Source: Hyphomicrobiales bacterium
Lineage (GTDB): Bacteria; Pseudomonadota; Alphaproteobacteria; Rhizobiales; Aestuariivirgaceae
Length of the DNA stretch: 5,495 nt
Reading direction: 5' to 3'
NCBI GenBank assembly: GCA_023266715.1
Contig: JAHFPK010000197.1
Location: forward strand, 1-5,495
Shown: positions 1-5,000 of the stretch, in pieces
Layout of the letters: every line of letters starts with the position of its first letter
How positions within the stretch are numbered: position 1 is the stretch's first letter
Program-made: the position numbers and the translations under genes
The notes under the pieces: model-generated
What the model saw: only the letters and a program-made list of their open reading frames with translations
What the model was told of the DNA's origin: nothing
Database searches by the model: none

Positions 1-1000
1 GGGCTACGCCCGGCATGCGCACAAATATGCCGTGGGCGGCGAGGCCCTCCAGAATTTTTCTCGCGTAAGTGCCGTCGCGCCCGCAATCGACGGCGACAAA
101 ATTGGTTGATGAGGGGATGCAGCCGAAGCCATTGAACTGGGCAATGGCATAAATTTTTTCGCGGGCCCGGGCGACGCGCTCTTGCACCGTCTTGAGGTAA
201 TCCTGATCGGCGAGTGCGGCGATGGCACCAGTCTGGCCCATGCGGTTTACACCGAAATGATTTCTGATTTTGTCGAAGGCTGAAACGAGATGGGGATGTC
301 CGAGTGCGTAACCAACGCGCACGCCTGCCATGCCATAGGCTTTTGAAAAGGTGCGAAAGCGCAGGACATTTGGATTGGTCATATCAAGGACGGGAACGGT
401 GCCCTCGGCAAATTCGTGATAGGCCTCATCCAGCATGAGCAGCGAGCCGGCTGGAATATTGTCGATCAGCTCTTGCACAGCATTTGCTTTCCAGCAGGTG
501 CCCATGGGATTATCGGGATTGGCAAAATAAATGAGGCGGGCATTTTCCTTTTTTGCAAGGGCAAGGAGGGAGGCAGGGTCTTCGTGGTCATTCACGTAAG
601 GCGTGGTGACGAGCCTTCCGCCAAATCCTGCAACATGAAAATTATAGGTGGGATAGGCGCCATAGGAATTTGCAACGGTAACGCCGGGTTCAACAAAGAG
701 CCTGACGGCCAGGCCAAAGAGGCCGTCGATGCCTTCGCCGACGGTGACGTTTTCAATGCTGATCTTGTGGTGCTTGGCGATTGCCGCGCGGAGATCATAG
801 ACTTCCGGATCGCCATATTTCCATGACTCGACGGTCGCTTCCTGCATGGCGGCAATCGCCTTGGGCGAAGGGCCGAAAACGCTTTCATTGGCGCCGATGC
901 GGGCGCGAAGCGGAATACCAGTGCGCCGCAGGATGGTTTCAGGGCCAACGAAGGGAACGGTGGAGGGCAGGGATTCGATAAGGGGGGTAAAACTGATCAT
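1..1000 (-). CDS. PLP-dependent aminotransferase, histidinol-phosphate aminotransferase-like (3' end outside window)
   Basis: Fold-type I (class I/II) aminotransferase, cytosolic, transferring an amino group between an amino acid or amino alcohol phosphate and a 2-oxo acid through PLP. Reading from ATG at 1000, 333 codons are open to the window edge. Visible motifs are GANESVFGPSP (36-46), WKYGDPE (60-66), the tyrosine-containing SYGAYPT (112-118), NPDNPMG (161-167), DEAYHEF (191-197, the Asp that contacts the pyridine nitrogen) and FSKAYGMAGVRVGYA (218-232), with K220 as the expected Schiff-base lysine and R228 as a phosphate contact. It stops just after FVRMPG (327-331), so roughly 35-40 residues with the last substrate-binding arginine are missing. 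The N-terminal PSTVPFVGPE matches the alphaproteobacterial subfamily I remember, which supports this ATG although no good Shine-Dalgarno precedes it. The natural substrate cannot be read from sequence; this group is often annotated as HisC-like without proof of a histidine role. Confidence 0.93.
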   Translation of the reverse strand, partial: MISFTPLIESLPSTVPFVGPETILRRTGIPLRARIGANESVFGPSPKAIAAMQEATVESWKYGDPEVYDLRAAIAKHHKISIENVTVGEGIDGLFGLAVRLFVEPGVTVANSYGAYPTYNFHVAGFGGRLVTTPYVNDHEDPASLLALAKKENARLIYFANPDNPMGTCWKANAVQELIDNIPAGSLLMLDEAYHEFAEGTVPVLDMTNPNVLRFRTFSKAYGMAGVRVGYALGHPHLVSAFDKIRNHFGVNRMGQTGAIAALADQDYLKTVQERVARAREKIYAIAQFNGFGCIPSSTNFVAVDCGRDGTYARKILEGLAAHGIFVRMPGVA

Positions 1001-1004
1001 GGGT

Positions 1005-1024
1005 CCATATTTTTTTGAATATGG
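1005..1024 (-). promoter_or_regulatory. Hairpin in the leader of the aminotransferase gene
   Basis: A perfect 7-bp inverted repeat, CCATATT (1005-1011) and AATATGG (1018-1024) with a 6-nt loop, ends 4 nt upstream of the aminotransferase ATG. In the transcript it would occupy the place where a Shine-Dalgarno normally lies, and no strong SD is visible outside it. It could lower or modulate initiation, but the stem is AT-rich and weak, so a regulatory function is unproven. Confidence 0.35.
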
Positions 1025-1026
1025 GC

Positions 1027-1055
1027 ATCTGATCTTTTGGTCATACAATTGTCAA
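1027..1055 (-). promoter_or_regulatory. Possible promoter of the aminotransferase gene
   Basis: On the minus strand a perfect TTGACA (-35, at 1055-1050) is followed after 17 nt by TCAGAT (1032-1027), which matches the -10 consensus at only 3 of 6 positions. The -35 overlaps a small palindrome, ACAATTGT (1045-1052), and flanking CTGATC/GATCAG arms (1029-1034, 1057-1062), so a regulator could bind here. The site lies in the 81-nt gap between the ArsR-rhodanese stop and the aminotransferase start, arguing that the aminotransferase has its own promoter. Confidence 0.35.
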
Positions 1056-1081
1056 TGATCAGTTAACGGATGAATCAGGGA

Positions 1082-1741
1082 TCAGGCATGTTCCAGTGGC
1101 AGGCCTGCCGCTTTCCATTCGGGGAAACCATCTTCCAGGCGGCGCGCCTTGAAACCACGGGCCCGCAATGCGGCAACTGCTTCGAATGAGAGGACACAAT
1201 AGCTGCTGCGGCAATAGGCGACGATTTCCTGTTGGGGATCGAGTTCGGCAAGTCGCGCGTTGAGATCGTTCAAAGGAATGTTGAGAGCGTGGGGGAGGTG
1301 GCCCTGGACGAATTCGTCTGTCGGCCTGACGTCGAGAATAGTCACGAAGCCTGCCTGTGAACGCTCCAGCAATTCTTTGCGTGAGACAGGCTCCATCGCA
1401 TCACGATCGGTAAAATATCCGCGCACGACCTTGCCTACTTCCGCGATATTTCGTTCCGCGACATGGCGCAGGGAAGCAAGCAGCTTGAGCACAGTTTCAT
1501 CGCTGAGAAAGTAGAGAATGAATTTTCCATTCCGCCTGGAGGCGACAAGACCGGCGCGGCGCAAATGCTGCAGGTGCTGGGAGGTATTGGCGATTGAGAG
1601 GTGAACGCGCGCCGACAGGGCCTCAACGCCGCATTCGCCCTGAGCCAGATGCTCAAGAATCTCGAGCCGATGGGCATGGCCGAGGGCGCGGGCTACGTTC
1701 GCGAACTCCGCGAAGAGTTTTTGCTTGGGGCCTGTTGACAC
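1082..1741 (-). CDS. ArsR-family transcriptional regulator fused to a rhodanese domain
   Basis: A 219-residue cytosolic regulator. Residues 10-95 form an ArsR/SmtB winged helix-turn-helix: ALGHAHRLEILEHLAQGE (19-36) precedes the recognition region LSIANTSQHLQHLRRAGLV (48-66) and a wing around SRRNGKFILYFLS (68-80). Residues 117-217 are a rhodanese domain with LDVRPTDEF (136-144), HLPHALNIPL (148-157), the active loop CRSSYC (177-182) and LEDGFPEWKAAGLP (202-215). C177 is the expected sulfur-accepting cysteine. The usual CxxxxR loop arginine is replaced by C182, as I recall is common in such fusions. C37 is the only cysteine in the DNA-binding half. No classical ArsR metal-site cysteines are seen, so sulfane sulfur is a likelier signal than arsenic (inference). 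GTG at 1741 is the only plausible start: an in-frame TGA lies eight codons upstream and a weak GGAA sits 8-9 nt away. It is transcribed divergently from the sulfur/membrane operon and probably represses both. Confidence 0.93.
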   Translation of the reverse strand: MSTGPKQKLFAEFANVARALGHAHRLEILEHLAQGECGVEALSARVHLSIANTSQHLQHLRRAGLVASRRNGKFILYFLSDETVLKLLASLRHVAERNIAEVGKVVRGYFTDRDAMEPVSRKELLERSQAGFVTILDVRPTDEFVQGHLPHALNIPLNDLNARLAELDPQQEIVAYCRSSYCVLSFEAVAALRARGFKARRLEDGFPEWKAAGLPLEHA

Positions 1742-1756
1742 TGTTAGGTTCCATAC

Positions 1757-1787
1757 ATTATATCAATCAAGTGATTAATTGAATATA
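1757..1787. promoter_or_regulatory. Nested inverted repeat, probable ArsR-rhodanese operator, overlapping the regulator's -10 box
   Basis: The 80-nt divergent gap contains a core dyad AATCA-AG-TGATT (1765-1776, perfect arms), nested within TCAAT (1763-1767) and ATTGA (1778-1782). An outer pair, TATATCAAT (1759-1767) and ATTGAATATA (1778-1787), differs by one extra base. On the minus strand TATAAT at 1762-1757 is a perfect -10 for the regulator gene, though no good -35 is seen. AT-rich dyads of this sort are typical ArsR-family operators, so binding here could repress the regulator and the plus-strand operon together. A plus-strand promoter could not be placed with confidence; AATATA or TATAGC near 1782-1789 are possible -10 elements. 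Confidence 0.55.
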
Positions 1788-1821
1788 GCTAAAACCGCCT
1801 GTTGGCAAGGGATTTTTGGAT

Positions 1822-2664
1822 ATGTCCGAGTTTTTATTGGCCCATGAGCCACAGGTCCGGCTGTTTTTCCTCTTTTCGATCCTAGCCACCATGGCCGCAT
1901 GGGAGGTGGCGGCACCGCGGAGGCGGCAGGAGATTCCCCGGCTTTTGCGCTGGAGCAATAATATCGCAGTTGTGGTGGTCGATACGATACTGGTTCGCCT
2001 GACCTTTCCGATCGTGGCGGTGGGCATGGCGCTCTTGGCGGACGAGCGGGGCTGGGGGTTGCTGAATATTTTCACGGTGCCTGGCTGGCTCGCCTTTGTC
2101 GTATCGCTACTGCTGCTCGATCTCGCGATTTACCTGCAGCATGTGATGTTCCATGCGGTGCCAGCATTCTGGAGGCTGCACCGGATGCACCACGCCGATC
2201 TGGAGTTTGATGTCACCACGGGTTTGCGCTTTCATCCCATCGAAATTCTGCTGTCGATGGCGCTTAAGCTTGCCATTGTAGTAGCACTCGGTCCGCCAGC
2301 GGTTGCGGTGCTGGTTTTTGAGGTGCTGCTGAATGGAACGGCGCTGTTCAATCACAGCAACATTCGCATTCCGCTGAGACTGGATCGCGTCTTGCGTTTG
2401 ATCGTTGTGACGCCCGATATGCACAGAGTTCATCATTCCATTTACCCACAAGAGACCAATAGCAATTTTGGTTTCAATCTGCCGTGGTGGGACCGCTTGC
2501 TGGGAACCTATCGGGCCCAACCACGAGAAGGCCATGAGGGCATGATCATCGGCATCGAACAATTCCGTACGCCGAGGGATTTGTGGCTTGACCAGATGTT
2601 GATCCAGCCTTTGCGGGGGCCGGCCAGCGGCTATCCCATCAATCGAGAGGGAAACCCGAAATGA
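1822..2664 (+). CDS. Sterol desaturase / fatty acid hydroxylase superfamily membrane protein
   Basis: A 280-residue integral membrane di-iron oxygenase candidate; the family hydroxylates or desaturates lipids using O2 and an external electron donor. Hydrophobic segments lie near residues 13-29, 46-70, 86-106 and 143-170. The histidine clusters expected of the family are present: HVMFH (107-111), HRMHH (120-124), H138 in RFHPIE, NHSN (177-180) and HRVHH (201-205), followed by the conserved NFGFNLPWWDRLLGTY (215-230). Length is typical for bacterial members. ATG at 1822 is preferred because AAGGGA (1807-1812) lies 9 nt upstream; a TTG two codons earlier would sit only 3 nt from it. It is the first gene of the operon and its TGA overlaps the next ATG. 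The substrate is unknown; the sulfur-related neighbours suggest lipid modification or repair under sulfur or redox stress, which is inference. Confidence 0.92.
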   Translation: MSEFLLAHEPQVRLFFLFSILATMAAWEVAAPRRRQEIPRLLRWSNNIAVVVVDTILVRLTFPIVAVGMALLADERGWGLLNIFTVPGWLAFVVSLLLLDLAIYLQHVMFHAVPAFWRLHRMHHADLEFDVTTGLRFHPIEILLSMALKLAIVVALGPPAVAVLVFEVLLNGTALFNHSNIRIPLRLDRVLRLIVVTPDMHRVHHSIYPQETNSNFGFNLPWWDRLLGTYRAQPREGHEGMIIGIEQFRTPRDLWLDQMLIQPLRGPASGYPINREGNPK

Positions 2665-3653
2665 ATATTTCCCGTCTCATTCCCCGTGTGTTGCTCGTCG
2701 CTGTCATCGCGGGTGCCGTGCTTTGGGCGGCAGTTTATCGCGATCAATTTGACGCCACATCCTTGGACCGCTGGCTTGTCGATTTCAGTCTGTGGGCGCC
2801 TGTCGTTCACGTGCTGCTCTTTGCAATAGGAACCATCGTGTTTCTGCCGGGCTCGCTGTTTGCTCTTGCCGGTGGCGCGTTGTTCGGGCCAGTGTGGGGC
2901 GCCGCCCTCAATCTCCTTGGTGCCACCTTCGGCGCGAGCCTTGCTTTTCTCATTGCGCGTTATGTCGCCGGCGATTGGGTGGCACGGAAATCGGGTGGGC
3001 ATCTGAAACGATTGGTAGACGGGGTGGATAAGGAAGGCTGGCGCTTTGTGGCCTTTGTCCGACTGGTGCCGCTGTTTCCATTCAACCTGACCAATTATGC
3101 GCTGGGGCTCACGCGCATCAGCTTTCTGCCCTATGTCACCACCTCTTTCATCTGCATGGCGCCGGGCGCCATCGCTTTCAGCTGGTTGGGGCACGCGGGC
3201 CAAGGGGCACTGTCAGGCGATGTATCGGCAATCCGTTACGGGCTTTATGCGCTTGGATTGCTGGCGGTGATTGGCTTTGTGCCGCGGCTGATCAAGCGGA
3301 TGCGGCAAGGTGGGATTGCCTGGATTGAAACCAACGAACTGCAAAGGCAGATGACGGTTGGTGCGGCCCTTACAATCATCGATGTTCGCGGGCCGGACGA
3401 ATTCATTGGCGACCTTGGCCATATTCCAGGTGCGGTCAACATTCCGGTCGGCGACATTCCCAATCGTTTGATCGAAATCAAGGCGCTGGGAGACAAGCCG
3501 GTTATCATGGCGTGTAAGACCGACAAGCGCTCAGCACGGGCGGCGGAGCTCTTGAGGGATGAAAATTTTGCCGACGTGCGCGTGCTGCGGGGCGGTATGA
3601 AGCGCTGGAACCGGCATGGCCTTCAGGCCAAGGGCAGTGCTTCAGAGACATGA
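2661..3653 (+). CDS. TVP38/TMEM64 (VTT/DedA-like) membrane protein with C-terminal rhodanese domain
   Basis: A 330-residue two-part protein. Residues 5-25 are a membrane anchor. Residues 45-212 are a VTT (SNARE-associated Golgi) domain with FLPGSLFALAGGALFGPVWG (61-80), the small-residue-rich stretch to 100, RLVPLFPFNLTNYALGL (134-150), ISFLPYVTTSFICMAPGA (153-170) and a last membrane helix near 192-210. After a basic turn (PRLIKRMRQGG, 208-218), residues 222-321 form a rhodanese domain with IDVRGPDEF (240-248), GHIPGAVNIP (253-262), the active loop CKTDKRS (285-291, intact C-x4-R-S) and LRGGMKRW (309-316). C285 should carry a persulfide, presumably on the cytosolic side. VTT proteins move or scramble lipids or small molecules in other systems; the transported species here is unknown. 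The start overlaps the upstream stop (ATGA), with GAGAGG 10 nt upstream, indicating translational coupling. Confidence 0.93.
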   Translation: MNISRLIPRVLLVAVIAGAVLWAAVYRDQFDATSLDRWLVDFSLWAPVVHVLLFAIGTIVFLPGSLFALAGGALFGPVWGAALNLLGATFGASLAFLIARYVAGDWVARKSGGHLKRLVDGVDKEGWRFVAFVRLVPLFPFNLTNYALGLTRISFLPYVTTSFICMAPGAIAFSWLGHAGQGALSGDVSAIRYGLYALGLLAVIGFVPRLIKRMRQGGIAWIETNELQRQMTVGAALTIIDVRGPDEFIGDLGHIPGAVNIPVGDIPNRLIEIKALGDKPVIMACKTDKRSARAAELLRDENFADVRVLRGGMKRWNRHGLQAKGSASET

Positions 3654-3665
3654 AGGAGAACGCAG

Positions 3666-4013
3666 ATGAAAAAAGTTTCGAACCTGTTCGCTGGCGCATT
3701 GACCACCGCACTGGTTTTCACGCCGGGCTTGGCTCTGGCGCAGACTGACAGCGAAAGATACGGCTATGGCCCGGGCATGATGGGGTGGGGTGGAGGATAC
3801 GGCATGTTTTTTGGACCGCTGTTTATGATCCTGACACTGATTGTTGTAATTGCCGCCATTGTGCTTCTTGTCCAATGGCTCAGCGGCGGATCATGGCAAG
3901 GGGCGCAAAAGCCAACTGGCCCTGCTCCGCTCGATATCCTGAAAGCGCGCTTTGCGCGTGGCGAGATTGACCAGAAAGAGTTCGAGGACCGCCGCAAGGT
4001 ACTGGCTGAATGA
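3666..4013 (+). CDS. Small exported or membrane SHOCT-domain protein
   Basis: A 115-residue protein. Residues 1-25 look like a signal peptide (MKK, a hydrophobic core, and ALA before Q26). Next comes a Gly/Met/Tyr-rich stretch with YGYGPGMMGWGGGYGM (32-47), then one strong transmembrane helix (about 49-71). A soluble tail ends in a SHOCT motif: PLDILKARFARGEIDQKEFEDRRKVLAE, residues 88-115, described here by its family hallmarks L-x-RFARGEI and the following E-F-x-x-R. SHOCT is a short oligomerisation module, so the protein may act as an assembly or anchoring factor for its operon partners. An intact AAGGAG (3653-3658) sits 7 nt before the ATG and overlaps the stop of the previous gene. If the signal peptide is cleaved, the Gly/Met stretch is periplasmic and could bind metal such as copper, but this is speculative. 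Confidence 0.88.
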   Translation: MKKVSNLFAGALTTALVFTPGLALAQTDSERYGYGPGMMGWGGGYGMFFGPLFMILTLIVVIAAIVLLVQWLSGGSWQGAQKPTGPAPLDILKARFARGEIDQKEFEDRRKVLAE

Positions 4014-4363
4014 AGGCCCTGTTTGTCCTGAATGATCCGCCTTACGGAACCGAACGCTGCTACAATGGGTTGCGTCTTGCCCATGCCCTGCTCAAGAACG
4101 ACCCGTCAGCGGAGATCACCGTCTTCCTGATGGCGGATGCGGTTGTCGCGGCGCATAAGGGGCAGAAGACGCCGGATGGCTATTACAACATGGAGCGCAT
4201 GCTGAAGCGTGTGGTTATCGGCAAGGGCCAGGTGCTGCTCTGCGGCACCTGCATGGACGCGCGCGGCATGACCTCAGAAGACGTGATGGAAGGCGCGCGC
4301 CGTAGCAGCATGGATGAATTGGCGACTGCGACGGTGTCTGCCGATAAAGTGTTCGTGTTCTGA
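4010..4363 (+). CDS. DsrE/DsrF-like sulfur-relay family protein
   Basis: A 117-residue cytosolic protein of the DsrE/F/TusD-like fold, whose members carry sulfane sulfur on conserved cysteines as persulfides. The N-terminal strand and loop KALFVLNDPPYGTERCYNGL (2-21) and RLAHALL (22-28) are characteristic. EITVFLMADAV (35-45) is a second strand, and VLLCGTCMDARGM (75-87) holds the CxxC pair C78/C81; C17 is a further cysteine. The C-terminus has a regular helix (SSMDELATATVSADK, 99-113) and the final strand VFVF. Length fits the family. The start overlaps the stop of the SHOCT gene (ATGA at 4010-4013), so translation is probably coupled, and it closes the operon. The likely role is to receive or pass on sulfur from the membrane-linked rhodanese encoded two genes upstream; this pairing is inferred from context only. 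Confidence 0.93.
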   Translation: MKALFVLNDPPYGTERCYNGLRLAHALLKNDPSAEITVFLMADAVVAAHKGQKTPDGYYNMERMLKRVVIGKGQVLLCGTCMDARGMTSEDVMEGARRSSMDELATATVSADKVFVF

Positions 4364-4387
4364 GCGAATTGAAAACAGCGGTCTCTG

Positions 4388-4653
4388 TTACTCAAATAGA
4401 TCTGAATGTGTACCGGTTCGGTGGAGCGCCAAAACCTCAGGATCATCAAGGTCATAGATGAGGAGCCAGTCGGGTTCGATGTGACATTCCCAAAACCCTT
4501 TCCACTCTCCCGAAAGCATGTGCGGGCGATTCTTTGCTGGAAGCTTCTCATCATTCATGAGAAGGGCGAGAACTGGCCTGCTGCCGGTACGCCGCGCTTC
4601 GTCATACGGTTGTAGTCTTTCTTGAAGGTCGTGCCGTATTCGATCCTTCTCAT
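4388..4653 (-). pseudogene. yafQ: YafQ/RelE-type mRNA interferase toxin, frameshifted
   Basis: Remnant of a ribosome-dependent mRNA endonuclease toxin. From ATG at 4653, 3 nt after the antitoxin stop, the frame reads MRRIEYGTTFKKDYNRMTKRG, then PAAGQFSPFS and a stop at 4555-4557. The rest of the toxin continues in the -1 frame: VLALLMNDEKLPAKN, then HMLSGEWKGFWECHIEPDW, LLIYDLDDPEV and GTHSDLFE, ending at TAA 4388-4390. The histidine before the SGEW motif, the H and D of CHIEPD, and the last H of GTHSDLF match the catalytic residues described for E. coli YafQ (H50, H63, D67, H87), so the nuclease core is preserved. The join is a few residues shorter than family members I recall, consistent with a small net deletion in the N-terminal helices. 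The second frame has its own ATG (4558-4556) overlapping the premature stop as ATGA and encodes 56 residues. Confidence 0.82.
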
Positions 4654-4656
4654 ACG

Positions 4657-4947
4657 TTAGCGCTTAAATGTTGCGCCGAGAGCAGCTGTTAACTCATCGA
4701 GGGTTGCAGCCGTTGCATATTTTCCACGTTTTGTAGACTTCCTCGCATCGCGAAGCACGCGTGCGGTTTCCTTGTTAGGAAGATGGAGCGAGAGTGGAAT
4801 GCCACCCTCCTCAACGACAGCGCGATAACTCATGTTGATGAAGGTGCTATGGGATACACCAAGCCGCTTCAGAATACCTTCGGCATCCCGCTTTATCTTG
4901 GGCTCGATACGCGCGCGAACAACGTCTGATTTGTTGATGGTGGCCAT
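4657..4947 (-). CDS. dinJ: RelB/DinJ-family antitoxin of a type II toxin-antitoxin module
   Basis: A 96-residue cytosolic antitoxin. Residues 8-47 fit a ribbon-helix-helix DNA-binding and dimerisation domain: the strand DVVRARI (8-14), helix 1 with PKIKRDAEGILKRLG (16-30), the turn VSHSTF (31-36) and helix 2 INMSYRAVVEEGG (37-49). It continues with IPLSLHLPNKETARVL (50-65), a signature of DinJ-type proteins, and a charged tail (66-96) that would wrap the toxin. AAGGAAA 8 nt upstream of the ATG is a good Shine-Dalgarno. The gene is intact, while its partner directly downstream (3-nt gap) is frameshifted. Persistence of the antitoxin may reflect anti-addiction, regulation, or recent loss of the toxin. 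It is likely autoregulated through the palindromes just upstream. Confidence 0.9.
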   Translation of the reverse strand: MATINKSDVVRARIEPKIKRDAEGILKRLGVSHSTFINMSYRAVVEEGGIPLSLHLPNKETARVLRDARKSTKRGKYATAATLDELTAALGATFKR

Positions 4948-4962
4948 TTGCTCATTTCCTTG

Positions 4963-4980
4963 TTGTAGCTACAATGTAGC
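4963..4980. promoter_or_regulatory. Overlapping palindromes, probable antitoxin operator
   Basis: TTGTAGCTACAA (4963-4974) is a perfect 12-bp palindrome. It overlaps GCTAC-AAT-GTAGC (4968-4980), so TGTAGC occurs twice in the same orientation, 11 bp apart (4964 and 4975), about one helical turn. Two adjacent ribbon-helix-helix sites on one face of the DNA are what a DinJ/RelB autorepressor would use. The site lies 16-33 nt upstream of the antitoxin ATG. Confidence 0.6.
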
Positions 4981-5000
4981 ACATTCGCTGGCGTGCGCAA
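4973..5000 (-). promoter_or_regulatory. Possible promoter of the antitoxin-toxin operon
   Basis: On the minus strand TTGCGC (5000-4995) and TACATT (4978-4973) are separated by 16 nt and match the -35 and -10 consensus partly. The -10 lies inside the operator palindromes, so bound antitoxin would block polymerase. No experimental support is available. Confidence 0.4.

Noticed and set aside
416..826. Plus-strand open frame of 136 codons
   Set aside because: It is antisense to the aminotransferase, whose minus-strand frame carries the full set of family motifs over the same bases.
1816..1821. TTG start two codons upstream of the hydroxylase ATG
   Set aside because: It would lie only 3 nt from the AAGGGA ribosome site, whereas ATG at 1822 has a normal 9-nt spacing.
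1742..1821. Arsenic-resistance operon suggested by the ArsR domain
   Set aside because: No arsenate reductase, arsenite pump or arsenic-binding cysteine motif is present; the neighbours point to sulfur chemistry.
2631..3203. Minus-strand open frame of 190 codons
   Set aside because: It is antisense to the VTT-rhodanese gene; its product is low-complexity and charged (many Q, R, K, H) with no recognisable fold, typical of a shadow frame.
4374..4389. AACAG/CTGTT hairpin between the convergent DsrE and toxin genes as a terminator
   Set aside because: The stem has only 5 bp and no following T-run on either strand, and it overlaps the toxin stop codon.
4183..4554. Minus-strand open frame of 123 codons crossing the toxin and the end of the DsrE gene
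   Set aside because: It is out of frame with the YafQ residues and antisense to the DsrE gene; the YafQ-like sequence reads in the other two minus frames.
4406..4615. Plus-strand open frame of 69 codons
   Set aside because: It is antisense to the frameshifted toxin, where toxin family motifs are clear on the minus strand.
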